A stretch of DNA of 64,000 bases from Apostichopus japonicus (GCF_037975245.1 NC_092566.1:17151001-17215000); one strand, 5' to 3'; positions 50,724 to 63,400 are shown, counted from the first letter of the stretch. Numbers and translations: made by a program. Notes: generated by a model from the letters alone, not told the origin.

Positions 50724-52560
50724 AGATTTTCAAGTCCTTCGCGGCTTTAAGGGTATCTGACTGCGATTAAGATTTCTTTTGCCGTGAGCGAAAAATTTTT
50801 ACAAGGAGGGAAACTTAGTTTTAACATAATACTACAATGTTTACTAAATAAGTAAATCAACCTAATTTTGGTAGGCCTATCAGTTGAACTTTTACATGAC
50901 TTGATAAATATTAAGACTTATTCAATGTTTCTTATGCAAAATATTAATTTTATTGTCGGTGTTGTTTCTCTGCCAACATGTGATCCATCCAATGTACATG
51001 GCTTGATCAGTTTGTACTGTGAATAAGAGACAACCGTTATAATCATGATCAGTATAAACTGAAGTCATGTGTTATAACACCGTAACACATCACATGTTAG
51101 ACCTGTCAGCAGATGCTACTTTGCAAAAATCCTGACAGACGAATTCATTACTAAAGGGCTGTTTAAACTAATGACTGGTTAGGAGTCTAAACAACGTTAC
51201 CTATGTTTGACTAGTCAGTGTACTTTGTAAAGATGGTTCAAATTACAGACTTTAAGCGTTTTGCAGTAAAGTATCATCCACTTTCTGTTAAAATGTGAAC
51301 AAAGTTATTTGCGAAGCCTTTAGTCCAGTCAATCTGTATGCATAGGATTATGTTCAGTCCTTCTCAGTCCTTCTCAGTAGCAACTGGTCATTAATGTAAC
51401 ACATGTTATGAAATTATAACACACATTAGTAGTTTTAACTGCTTTACGGGTAGCCTACTCACCTTTACCAGTTTTGACTTATAAAGCCATGAGAATCGGC
51501 TGCATGTTTTCAAAGTAATTCATACTTTATAAGAGAAAAGAGAGTACGCTACCAGTACCAGCAGTGAAATGAGATCTTCTCATGTAAATATGATTACATT
51601 ATCACGTGATGAGATAACATGTCTTCTAATCCGAAGGCAAATCCCTCATTTTATTCTCCTACTAACCCAACAGCCAACATTGAACCTTTGTGTACAATAG
51701 ACCTCTCAGATCTTATAACCTTCCTATTCCGTTCGGAACGTCGTTACAACTGTCGATACTTTTCGTTGGGCCTTTTGTGAACTATTTGCCTACCAAAGCA
51801 CTGCACAAAACTTTCAACCAATCATAAGATAAGCTTGTGATAGTTGCATGTGAAATACATTTAGCGCCACCTATTAATATCAACCATTTGTTATGGAGGT
51901 ATGGTTTAACTTCAGTTCTTGAATTATCCATTAATTTGGACACAGTATCCTTTCAACATATTAATATACCATATAATAGTTTTTATTCATAAAAAGTTAA
52001 TAAAGTATATCTTCTTTTGAGTTCTTTGTTGAAACTAAAATAACTAAATATGTGGCATTTCAGCTCCAGCGGTTTAGGCATCCCCCATTTTGAGTTACAC
52101 TTGCGCTGTTAGAAACGGAAGTAATAATGAAAGGGACACGTTTGTACATATAATGGTTTGATAAACACAGATTATCCACCCAGTTACCCACAGCGACCGC
52201 GTAAGCAGCTCGAGACCTCGACGGTACCGATACCGGTGGAATTTAACCAACTAAACGTAAGTGATTTTAATAGAAATTTAAACTGGCAATAAAATTTGCA
52301 TTGACTCTTCTAAGATCGAAAGCAGTGTAGCCTAAGTTATACGAAATTACATAGGATCGATAAATTGGACTTCGGTAAAAGAACTTAATTTGTGTAAGTG
52401 ATACAGCCTTGCAAGGCCTAGGCCTCTTCTTGGCCCCAGGATTAGGCTTTGCCTAGGATATGTCCCCCAAGGTAACTTAGGCTACCCCTAAGTTGACCTA
52501 AGCTGAGGTATTCATAGGCCTAACTTAAACTTAGGTAGGAAAACAAAGTCTATATCGACA
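50724..52560. other. Intergenic stretch after GST-B, with a possible untranslated first exon
   Basis: 50724-50985 is also found after GST-D. Beyond it I see no coding exon. A CG-containing stretch at 52186-52256 (AGCGACCGCGTAAGCAGC ... ACTAAAC) ends at a good GTAAGT donor and could be a 5' untranslated exon. TAGGCCTA-rich intron-like sequence follows to about 52600. Confidence 0.35.
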
Positions 52561-52719
52561 AGTTATTGCCTAGCTATAGTGCACGGTAGGGGCATATGCC
52601 TAGGCTAGGCCCAACACTTTACAAAGTCATCCATCAATTTTCTAGCACTTCATTCACAATTACAAGTTACAGGATTTTGCAGAAAACTCTAATGCATGCG
52701 GGATACCAGCAAAGAAATG

Positions 52720-53400
52720 GCTATCTAGGGATCGCCACCAATGAAGGGCTGGATTGTTCAGTTGGTAGAGAACTGATTTTGACCCAACTAGAGGTCTCTG
52801 GTTTGAATTCGGTTCTAGCCATAAATTTCTTTGCGCCATTGTCTAACATTTCCCAGTCAGTTTTCCATTATTCATTTATTTTAAATAATTATGTATAAAA
52901 CTGAAAGGCACATGAAATCTCTTCAAAGCAGATTTTGGGTTGTATCGAATGAAACGGGCATGTTCCCTGGTGCATGTTACAACGTTCTGTGGCCTAGCTC
53001 TGACTGGCAGCCCCAGCATGAAAATGGCTATATAAGGATCGCCACTTACAAAGGGCTACATAACTCAGTGGCTTAATTATAACCCAGAGGTCACTGGTTT
53101 GAATCTTGTTTTAGCCAAATTGCTTTGTGCTTTTTCACTGCCACTGGCCGGCATCTCTCAGCTAGTTTTCCATTATTCATTTTCTTACAAAATTATATAT
53201 ATAGATATATAAAAAGCTTAATATCTTGTGAGATCCCTTCCCTGTTCCTTTTTTGGGTTGTTTTGAATGAAACTGGGACAAGTTCCATCATTACAGATCA
53301 GTATTCAATGTACTGTGATCACTGGTTTCAAATCTATTTTTTAGCCAGAATTTCATTGCCCTTTTTCCGTTATGTTTGATTTTGGTATATTGCCCACTGA
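52720..53400 (+). repeat. Tandem tRNA-like SINE array, about three units
   Basis: Units near 52720, 53024 and 53220 (third partial). The first two have the head GGGCTNNATNNTCAGTNG, a B-box-like GGTTTGAATTC/GGTTTGAATCT, and TTTTCCATTATTCATT in the body, separated by a shared GAATGAAACNGGNACANGTTCC block. None folds as a full tRNA. Confidence 0.65.
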
Positions 53401-54181
53401 GTATGTATTTTCAAAGACCAGATAATTCTGTTATTAATTTGCAGTTTAAATCAACATCAAAAGTGGTCAGAGATAAAAGTCACTACATTTACACTTATTT
53501 GAACTTATACTCTGTCATTGATAATAAATGGTGCGTCCATACCAAACGAAACCTGTCTGTTGAACTTTCAGTATAAACTATATGAGATCAGTCTCAGATC
53601 AGTGAGGATGCCAATTCTTTCCAGAGGGGTAAATTTTAGCTTAGTCAATGTACAAGGTTAGGCGGGGTTAATTCATTCCTTACTGGTTAACTCTGTTTAC
53701 CCCAGGCTGCTTGACAGGTGCACCACAGTGGGCCGGTGGCAGGATGGGCCGGTGGGCTGGGGAGCCTGGTAAAATTTTACAGCCCATTTTCACAGTAGCT
53801 AATATAATAATACAGACGGGCTGTGTAGAAATATATATTTTAAAAAAACTGTGGGAATCAGTCATGTATAGACTGTCCTCGATCTCTGCTGCTACAAGGT
53901 GCTCCTCAAGTTGAACCTATTCACCGATGCTTACAAGAGCATTGGGCTTGCTTACAAGCTGCTGGTACCGCTACCTGTGTCACAAGTGGCATGTGAACGT
54001 TCTTTCTCTGCCTTGAAGAGACTCAAAAACCGTTTGAAGAAGTACAATGACACAAGAACACCTTGAGGCGTTCATGTTGATGTCTGTGGAAAAAGGGATC
54101 TTGGCCAAACTTGACACTAAAAATATCATTGATGGCATGTGGCTACCAGAAGCAGCGAACTGCGTAGGCTCCTACTCTCGT

Positions 54182-54843
54182 CAAGGGCGGCGGAACCGGG
54201 GGGGCACAGGGGGCACGTGCCCCCCACTTTTCCTCAGGTTAAAAATGTGCTCTTTTTCTACATAAAAATTGAGGTGTCTCAAGTTAGCAAGAGGCCAGGG
54301 AACCAGAATGAACACTCGGGAAGGGCCGTTTCCGGCCATCTGAGGGGTTTGTAAAACCAAAAATTTTCTTGTACGCTCCGCGCCAACCGATGGTGGCGCT
54401 CCGATCAGATAGTCGTGCATACAACTTTGCAATTCCTGGCTACGCCCCTGACTTTTAATGAATTTCTGTGGGTCAAACTCAAAGCTATTTCGAATTCAAA
54501 AAATGTGTTAAGATATTAACAAGAAATAAACTCTAATTCGGAAGATTCCTACATTAGCAACTAACATGATTTCATCTCATTTTGTCTCAAAAGAAAACTT
54601 GTTCCTTGTTTCCCACTTTGCACATTGGATATTGCAGTGCCAGTATGCATATTTTCCTTGAGAGGGGGGGGGGGGGGCGTTGATGGAGTGATGTGTATAC
54701 GCAAATAAGATAATACAATAAAAGTTATAAAGGGTACCGTACTAAATATAAGGCTGCATCAGTCCAATCGATTTTCTGCAAAGTGCCCTTTGATGTCGGT
54801 GCCCCCCCCCCCCCCCAGATTAAAAGTGCTTCCGCCGCCCTTG
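54182..54843. mobile_element. hAT MITE nested in the hAT relic, TSD ACTCTCGT
   Basis: Ends CAAGGGCGGCGGAA and TTCCGCCGCCCTTG are perfect inverted repeats. Exact 8-bp ACTCTCGT flanks at 54174-54181 and 54844-54851. Carries the GCGCCAACC...GGTGGCGCTCC motif also found in the 42139 insertion. Confidence 0.92.
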
Positions 54844-54880
54844 ACTCTCGTAGACATGACATGTGCTCGTGTTATTGAAC

Positions 54881-54985
54881 ATATATGTTTTAGTGGATTT
54901 TATTTAGGTTTTTTTTTCAATTTTTTCAAGCATGTTGTCACAAAATGCTTGAAAAACTAAATAAAATCCAGTCTAAAACATATAT
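54881..54985. mobile_element. Short foldback element
   Basis: ATATATGTTTTAGTGGATTT pairs with AAATCCAGTCTAAAACATATAT; the arms continue through TTTTTCAAGCAT/ATGCTTGAAAAA around a small loop near 54935. Confidence 0.65.
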
Positions 54986-55358
54986 TTTTGCCTAGTTTTG
55001 TTTACGTTCTTAACTTTCCCCAGTTTAATCAAGTGTTGCTTCTGGAAATTATTTTTGGGTCTTTTTTAAAGGATTATTGTAACCTACAAAATTGAGATAT
55101 ATAGCACCATTTTGCATGCATATAGGTATTCCTTAACTTCAAAAATCTCAATTTGACCCTCCCCCAGGATGGCGATAACTAGTAAGTAACATATCACTGA
55201 ATAATGGGCCGGTCTAGGTGAAAAATGCCGAGGGCCGGTTTTAAGACCCAGTCCGCCCCTGATAAAGAGCAACAGTTATATATGGCCCTTAGCATCGCGA
55301 AGTTATGATACCATCCCATACAAATCAATCAATCAATCAATATTTTTGCTATGGTCAG

Positions 55359-56989
55359 ATTTATATGGAGAAAACGACTGGGAGAAGGCTGAAATTGACG
55401 CAGTTCTTGAAGTCGTACAGGATCTCTTTTATCCAGTTAGGAAGATGTTTTACGCTGACACGGACGAACTAAAGGTAAGCCTTGTTATGCTTTTCAGTCA
55501 TATTTTGGCTATCATCAAACGTCGTATCTGTCTGAAAATACTCTTCGGTGACTTTTTTTTATAAAATTTAAATAAACAAAGTCAGTTTATTTTGATCAAA
55601 ACCGGAAAGGCATCTGTGACTTTCAAGTTATAGTTCTGATTATGCGTCAATTTCAAATACGTAATTTGAAAGATTACAATAGATTACATTGTTCTTTCAG
55701 TTGTCGAGTTTTCAATCATTTCTTAGATCAGCGATTGAATTGATTCCCTGATGAATTTTCATTAAGGTATCGAGGTCATAAGAAATTAGTTATATTAGAA
55801 TATATTTGTTTATCATTCATTTTTATGCACCAAGTATTGAAGTGGCACATTCCCTTATCTTTATTCGTGTTTTTTAAGTCTTTTTTCTTTATCCTTTTAT
55901 CGTTGAAATTGCAAACAAAGGATGAATTTTATTTTAACTTGCATGTAACATGATCGTATTTTCGTGAATTGTTTTATGAAAATAAATACAATTAACAAAA
56001 GTTTTTGATACTCATTTCATTTCTTTCATTGCAAATATTTTTTTTTGTTACTGCATTACTTAATAAACTAATTTAATCACCTTATAAGTTATGTGTCATT
56101 GTTATTGTTAATATGTATGCGAAGCATAGAAGGAAGATATAATTAAAGGGATTCCTGGGATTCGGGATAAAGGATATATACGTTACAGACTTCCTATATC
56201 CCGAATCATTATGTTTCATAAGGCAGGCCTTTAACTAACGACACGTCATCATTTTTATTTAAACTATATTACTAAAGTACGCCATTATGTAACGATTTTC
56301 TCCGTTCCGCCTATGCACAATTTGACACATATTTTAATGTTATATCGCCATTATATCAGGCTCGCTACAAGAAAGAATTTGTAGACGTTCAAGGACCTAA
56401 ATATTGTGGATTCTTGGAGAAGCTATTGAAAGCTAATAACGGCGGTGATGGATTCTTCGTTGGGTCTAAGGTAAGTCAATTATTCCGACGTCCTGACCAC
56501 TCCTCCCCCCCCCCCCCCTCCCACTCCTTCCCAATCTAACCCCCTCTCGAGGGCGTTATAGAAGTGGGTCAAGTCTGGGGTAAATACTCCGTGAAACAGT
56601 GGGACATGTGAACCTGATTTGAAGGGGGTTACCTCCAAGGTATCCGACAAAGATTGGACCCTTTGTGCATTCCGTATAACACAAATTGAACTCTGTAAAT
56701 ATTAAATGTTCTTCTTTTGCTCTCTGTAACCTTTGCAAAACGGACATAATTAATTGTAATATCATTAAACAAATTGATTGTCACTCTGTTTTCTAATTTC
56801 GATTTCCATATATAGGTCTCACTAGCAGATATCGTTGTGTTCGCAGCCGTCGGTGACGCACTGGGTGACAAGAGCAGAGACTATTACCTGGACCATAAGG
56901 AACCAAAACTGAAGGCGTTAATTGAAAGGATAAGAGCGATTCCTCAAATTAATACTTGGTTACAAACCAGACCGAAGACGGAGTTATAA
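55359..56989 (+). pseudogene. 5'-truncated GST copy: exons 3-5 only (GST-C)
   Basis: Exons 55359-55474, 56360-56470 and 56816-56989 match GST-A exons 3-5, with one amino-acid change (GDALADKS to GDALGDKS) and a few silent ones. Frames and splice sites are intact. Exons 1-2, carrying the catalytic Tyr and the glutathione site, are absent; the duplication begins 97 bp before exon 3 at a hAT end. Alone it cannot make an active enzyme. Its exon 3 acceptor is in the right phase to accept exon 2 of upstream GST-B, so a B-C read-through chimera of 208 residues is conceivable. I class it as a fragment, with that reservation. Confidence 0.75.
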
Positions 56990-57499
56990 AAAGGGGTTCC
57001 GAGAGCCAGGGCTGGCCCTGAGGTCAAGTCTGTCACCGAGGTCACGTTTTGAAGTCTTCATTTTTCATATAAGTGGTATACTATGACTGTATTGTTAATT
57101 TCCCCGGGGACCTTCAAAATGACCCAGGGCCCCGTGGCTGTAGCTTCGTCCCCTGGTTGATGTGCCGACTGCACTGATAATATTCTTACATTCGGTTAGT
57201 TTCAGTTCAGTTTCAGTTTCATTATCATTTTCAGTTTATATTCTGTATGTATCTTACAAGGAGTTATATGAGACAATAATGCACACAGCAATAGAGATAA
57301 TACAATAAGGTAACACAGTTGAATCGGGACTCCCAGCAGTATCAAAGCCATGGGTTTATGGAACGCCAAATGAAACACATGTGTTTGTGATAATAAAACG
57401 GTGATGTAATTCCTTACAATATCCTCTTCTTTTTTTTTAACTGGTTTTTCTTCTTCTTTGTTTTCTTTTAAATAGTAAGTAAATGTGTGATAAATCATT

Positions 57500-57665
57500 T
57501 TTTTTTAATATTCAAAGCAAACTTGATATGTGCAGATTTCTCTTTATGTTGAAAGTACTGTAGTATGAATAAAACTAGATATGAAACAACATGTATAGAC
57601 AGATTTATGAAGTTTATTTTCATAGTCATTTTCTCTCTTTTTTTTTCTTTTTTTTTTTTTTTGGT
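57500..57665. repeat. T-rich tract in the GST-C flank
   Basis: 57635-57662 is nearly pure T with a few C; the copy-1 position (44460) has TTTTTTT-GGGGGGGGGG instead. It is followed in both copies by the GGGGGAGGGG purine tract. Confidence 0.6.
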
Positions 57666-59273
57666 CTATTTTATTTCGGCCCTCTTAATTGGTACTACGT
57701 ATACATGACAAGCACAAGAAGGAAAGATTGGTTGGGCATTGGTATTGATTGAGTTTCATAAAAACAAATGATGCACACAATAAGGTTCGCCACATATTTA
57801 TGGGAGGGGGGAGGGGGAATGGGAGGGGGAGGGGGGAAAGAGAGAGGGAAAACAATCGCAGACCCTCTCAGATGATGTTGATAAACCTCTAGTTGTTATG
57901 TGATACTTAATTGCAGTGGAGGTCTAATTGCGATTCTCTCTACTATCTGTTTTACACTACCAACAACCGTTATTCTCCGCACACGGTACTTTCCGCTGAA
58001 ACAAAACGGTGCTTTCCGCACACACAATTTGTCAGCTGAAAACAACGTTTTTTTCAGCGGAAATTACCGTTTTTTGGGGGGGGGGGAGGAGCAGAATGGC
58101 ATACTGAAATGATTAGGCACATTGAAATAATTTAGGATTGAGAAGATAGAATTTGACTGTAGCAGGATAAAATGTAGCTCCGAGACTAGATTATTATGTT
58201 AGGATAGCTTAGGTTGTGGCTTAGGCTGTAAGCACAAGTTAAATTTTAGTTAAACAGCGCCACCTTAAACTAGATCAATCTATCTAGAATATCATACTCT
58301 ATGTAATTTCCCAATTGCTTTACACACTAATTTATGGGCGTAAGTAGGTCCCATAGACCTAAGAATACTCCAGAGTGAAATATATACTTTTGACTGACGA
58401 AAAAGAACACAATTTCAAGTAGTACCCTGGTGAAATGTTTACACCCAATTCCTATATGGTGTTCTTGAGACACTGATAAATTGAAATCGTCAGTTCTGAA
58501 CCATACCGAGTAGACTTGAAGCAAACAGGTATGATGACATAGTTGCAAACGGACGTTTTGAAAGTCATGGCGTAAGGAATGGTACCAGACCGAAACTTTG
58601 TCGCCCAGAGTCAGGTCCTATCCCGTTTATCGAGGGACATCTTGATACCATGCAAGATTAAGGTGTTGCCTTCGGTCACCGAAGGCAAATTGTGGTCCGA
58701 GTCAGTGCCCTCATATGTTTTGCTTGGACTTTGTTTTTCACTTTATTGTATTTTACCTTGGATTGAATAGGATTCCAACTTTTACCTACGGAGATGTGAA
58801 CTTCAAGCTATAGCTACCAATGACTGAGATGCAACATCATTTGTTTACGGTAGAAAACAAATTATTAAATTATTAAGAGTAATTCAAGTTTTGAAGGAAA
58901 ACATAAAACAAATTTGTGAGCTTGTAGTGTGTTTCTATGGCACCATATACCTGTTTGTTTCAAGTTCACTTCTCTAAAACTTCCCATAAGAATTGGATGA
59001 AAATTTCACATTTCACCATGATGCTTAGAATATGTTCTTCCTTCCTCCGTCGATGGTGTACAAGTTCATCTGGAATATTCCCTTTATCTCCTAATAGCGG
59101 TTCTCAATAAATAAACGGTAGGCTACCCCTCATTGGATTGTTGAAACCGTTCCTATGGCACCTTCAATGATCCGAATCATGACCATGCCAGGTTTTTTTC
59201 TCTTCTTTTTTTTTAATAGCGGTAGCAGAAATGAAGTAATAATCTGGCCAAATAGTGGTTACGTGCAATATGA

Positions 59274-60283
59274 GGGGACAAACTAAAACGAATGACAGCG
59301 AATGACCGAATGACAATTGACTTTGTACAGGGTTAATGACCATTTGCGAATGACAGCGAATGACAACGAATGACAACGAATGACAGCGAATGACAACGAA
59401 GGACAACGAAGGACAGTCTTGAGTGGAGATAAAATGATTAACGGAGTGGAGTAAATGCGGTTATTGGTTTTCTGCGCAAAAATGATTTGAGGAAAATCAC
59501 ATGTTACGTGGTTGCAGGGTTTTGGTGTAATTTACGGACAGAAACCACAGGGAAAGTTTTTGTGTGAGAATGCGAATGATGGTGGTGCTTTTTACACAGT
59601 GGCGTAGGAAGGTAATTTTGAGTGGGGGGGGGCTGAAGATTGATGGCCGGCCTGGGGGAGGGGTCTAAGGGAAGGGGGTGTCCCCCTCACCTTTGGATTT
59701 TTTTTGCATTTCCAGGTGGCCTCAGATGCAATTTGGTGCAATATAGCACACTTCAACATCCCACTCCATTTTGTAAATAATTTTGCATTTTCACCTGGCC
59801 TTAGATGCAATTTGGTGCTCCAAATGAGATTTTTTTCTCATTTGGAAATGAAAAAGGGGTTTTTTGACTTGCGGAGCGGGGGGGGGGGGCGGAATGATAC
59901 TTCCGCCCCCCCATATTTTTCACCGGGGGGGCTGGCGCCCCCAGCCCCCCCCCCGGTTCCTACGCCCTTGTTTTTACCAATGTAGATTTATATAGAAAGA
60001 TAACTGAAGCCGTTTCAAGATTAGAGTATTGTTAGTTTCTAACAATTAATATCGGAAAAATGACGATAAATTTACTTTTTAAAATCAAACTTACAATTTC
60101 GCTTACTATAAGGTGCGTTTTTATCTTGTCACGTACTTAAATACACGAAGTCTGAACTGTGATACCCGGTTGAAGCAAATGTCTGTGCTGTCATTCGTTT
60201 TAGTCAACGCAATTTTTTAGTGTGTACAACATATTGTCATTCGTTATGTGTAACGCAATTGTCATTCGTTTTAGTAACACCCC
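59274..60283. mobile_element. Inverted-repeat element rich in GAATGACA repeats, upstream of GST-D
   Basis: The left end GGGGACAAACTAAAACGAATG and the right-end complement GGGGTGTTACTAAAACGAATG share ACTAAAACGAATGACA. AATATGA flanks both sides (59267-59273, 60284-60290), and the empty site is intact upstream of GST-B at about 47232. Short tandem GAATGACAGC/AC units follow the left end. A second hAT MITE is nested inside at 59597-59970. No transposase. Confidence 0.82.
59597..59970. mobile_element. Nested hAT MITE, TSD TTTTTAC(A/C)
   Basis: Ends CAGTGGCGTAGGAAGG and GGTTCCTACGCCCTTG; flanks TTTTTACA and TTTTTACC. Same family and orientation as 63020-63393, 374 bp each, inverted relative to 36390-36742. 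Confidence 0.9.
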
Positions 60284-60468
60284 AATATGAGTGGTAACCT
60301 TTGTCCTTTGAATCACAGCAAGGCAATGCTTATAATGTGTCAATAGATTACCAAAGAACGTGCGTGCTAGCTGTACAATCGTGCCAATGGGAAGGTGCAT
60401 GACATCAAGTCTATGTAGTATATACTGAACCAGCTGTCTTGCCCAGAACTATACCACTGGCAACAAAC

Positions 60469-63400
60469 ATGTCGACATATAAACTGACTTACTTCGATTT
60501 CCGAGGGGCGGGCGAAACGTCTCGATATATTTTCGCCGTAGCCGAGCAGGAATACGAAGATGTAAGGGTTCAACAACATGAATGGAAGAATTTGAAGCCA
60601 GGTACGTAGTCTAATAATCATGTGCTGCAAGATTGGCATTTAGACATTATGCAAATCTGGTTTTCTGGTCATAACAAGTGCTCTCATGTTGTTCGTCGAA
60701 AAGGAAAGGCAATCTTGTCGAGATTACTGTTAAATGTGATTACGAGAATCCAGCTAACTACTATGTCATTACGCCGCGCTATAGTGTTGCTTTCAGTATA
60801 TAACTTTATATACACTTTTTATTCTGTAGTCCTGCCTTATTTTGGTGCATTCCTGTAGTTTTGTATTTATAGATGAAAAAGCTGTAGCAATGATATTACT
60901 TTGTTAAACCAAGTATTGGGGGGTGGGGGGGCATCTGTTTAATACGGTGCTGTATATGAGACTGTATTTATTGTAACTAAATGTGATTCTTCGAGGTGGT
61001 TCTATCATAATTGAGACGCCGGAAGTCAAGAAGTAGAAATGTTGTGTTAGTCTGCATTCTGTATAGGTTCAAATGTGGTGACATTTTTTAATATAGAAAG
61101 CTTAATTATATTTGGAAAACCTACTTCCATAACCTTAATCCACCAAACTCGCGATAGGGTAGATGATCTTAGAGATAGTTACACCAGTGGCGTACGCAAA
61201 GGAGGGGGGGGGGGGGCAGCGGGCCATGATCTCACTCTGATCGTCAGTCGGGATGAATTGGTGTCAGGAGGGGATTTTTGTTGCCACTTGTATCGTTATA
61301 TACAGTATAACAGTAATAAACGTCATTAACAGCTCTAAACAGTTATAAACAGTTATAAACGCTTTATAAACAGTTCAAACGGTACTTTATTCTCTCTCTC
61401 TACTCTCTCTCTCTTATTTTATTCTTTCATAGCGACACCACTTGGTAAACTGCCTGTCTTAAATGTTGACGGTAAAGATATACCGCAGAGCATGGCGATA
61501 CACCGTTTTCTTGCCAGGAGGTTCGGTTAGTACACTGTAGAAATCAACATATCAAGTGTTCAAATTCAATACCTGGGAATAACTTGGTGGATCAAAACAT
61601 CTTCAAAAGTACTTATTCTTAATCCTTTAATGTAACAGCGACCTCACTTTTCCAACACTATAACTTGTCATTTATAAAGTCTGAGCCATGATAACAGAAC
61701 CACCGCTAAAACTAAACGAGAATTATGTATATATACGGTTCTGACATTCTGATAAAAAAAATATAAAAAAATCGTGAAATGTTGTTTCCTTGCTCTCTAC
61801 TAGATTTATACGGGAAAAACGACTTCGAGGAAGCTGAAATTGACGTGGTCATTGAAGTCATACAGGATCTTTTCAAAGCATTAACAAAATTATTTTACGC
61901 TGAAACAGACGAATTAAAGGTACAAGATTTGTTTCGAAGCACTCGGTCAAAGTAGCTAATGCTATATGCGAGCTACCACAAACTTGCTTACAACCTCTGT
62001 TAACAATTTCAAGCTATCAACTGTTAAAGGGTTGTCATTATAACACTCCAAATGTATACTCAACATGTGACAGTTCAAAGTGCATGCAGGCAATCTCCCC
62101 CCCCCCCCAACCGAACCCCTCCCCCACTTACCAAAAGCAGCGCACTTTCCAGAGTTACGTCATGGTCAAAAAATTAAGTGAAGTCACTTTCTTGTATTTC
62201 TCTGTCTGTTACGCTATGAAGCGCCAGAAAGGTGTTTCCAAAACTTTTAATCATTTTTAGCATATGAATATTTGCGATGATGTTTAATTATCTGATAAAA
62301 ATATTAACATGGAAGTTGTACTTTATGATGAAATGCATACGACACATTTCAGAGTCAATAACGAATTTTATATCAACTTTCAGGCTCGTTACAAGAAAGA
62401 ATTCTTTGAAGTTGAAGGACCTCAGTGTTATAAATTCTTAGAGAAGTTATTAACAGCTAATGATGGTGGTGATGGATATTTCGTCGGGTCAAAGGTAAAA
62501 TAAAACTGTTCAGGCTCATTTAATTACACTGCAGTATCTCAAGTAATATTGCACAATATAAAATAAGTTCAAAGGGTCATACACTTTTGTCAAAACGGTT
62601 AAAGGTGAGCTTAAACAATCTGAGACAAGAAAACGAAATGGAGAGAGAAATGGTGATATCACCATTACAAATATAAATTTTCTTAATTTTTTTTTTACTT
62701 TTTACTTTTTTATAAATCATATTGCCTTCCGTGTTATACCTTGAAATTTATTACATCTGAAATTTTCTATGACGTCAAAACAATAATTATCACACTGAAA
62801 AAATTCTTTGGAGTGGAAATATGTTTTGTTCATTTTAAATAAACGCACTGGTAGCCTTTTTATAGCTTCAACTTAAATTATGTATTGGTTCTACCAGCTC
62901 TGCTGTCGCCAGAAACATAATACATAAAACTATCAACAAGCCAACACTAGTTTCTATATATGTAATAACGCCCAAAACCTGCAAGCGATGATATATCAAA
63001 TAAAGCATAAGGTTCACATCAGTGGCGTAGGAAGATACTTTTGAGTGGGGGGGGGGCTGAAGACTGATGGCCGGCTTGGGGGAGGGGTCTAAGGGGAGGG
63101 GGACACCCCCTCCCCTTTGGAATTTTTTGCATTTCCAGGTGGCCTCAGATGCAATTTGGTGCAATATAGCACACTTCAACACCCACTCCATTTTGTAAAC
63201 TTAATTTTGTATTTTCACCTGGCCTTAGATGCAATTTGGTGCTCCAAATGAGATTTTTTTTTTCTCATTTGGAAATGAAAAAAGGGGTTTTCTGACTTGC
63301 GAAGCGGGGGGGGGGGCGGAATGATACTTCCGCCCCTCCACATTTTTCACTAGGGGGCTGCCCCCCCCCAGCCCCCCGGTTCCTACGCCCTTGGTTCACA

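Larger units (their letters stand above)
40284..50985. repeat. Segmental duplication, copy 1
   Basis: Homologous to 55262-64000. It covers GST-A exons 3-5, the A 3' flank and the whole GST-B gene; intron as well as exon sequence is shared. Length differences come mainly from transposon insertions in one copy or the other. The right boundary is unknown because copy 2 is cut by the window end. Confidence 0.9.
53700..55261 (+). mobile_element. Relic of an autonomous hAT transposon
   Basis: At 53930-54150 the plus strand encodes LLVPLPVSQVACERSFSALK then RLKNRLKKYN, the hATC dimerisation motif, with a one-base frameshift before MTQEHLEAFMLMSVEKG. The right end CCCAGTCCGCCCCTG at 55261 is a hAT terminus. 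The left end and most of the transposase are not recognisable. A MITE sits inside (54182-54843). The GST segmental copy 2 begins at the next base. Confidence 0.65.

Noticed and set aside
59164-59406. Minus frame with SFVVIRCHSL repeats
   Set aside because: Translation of the GAATGACA tandem units at the transposon end.
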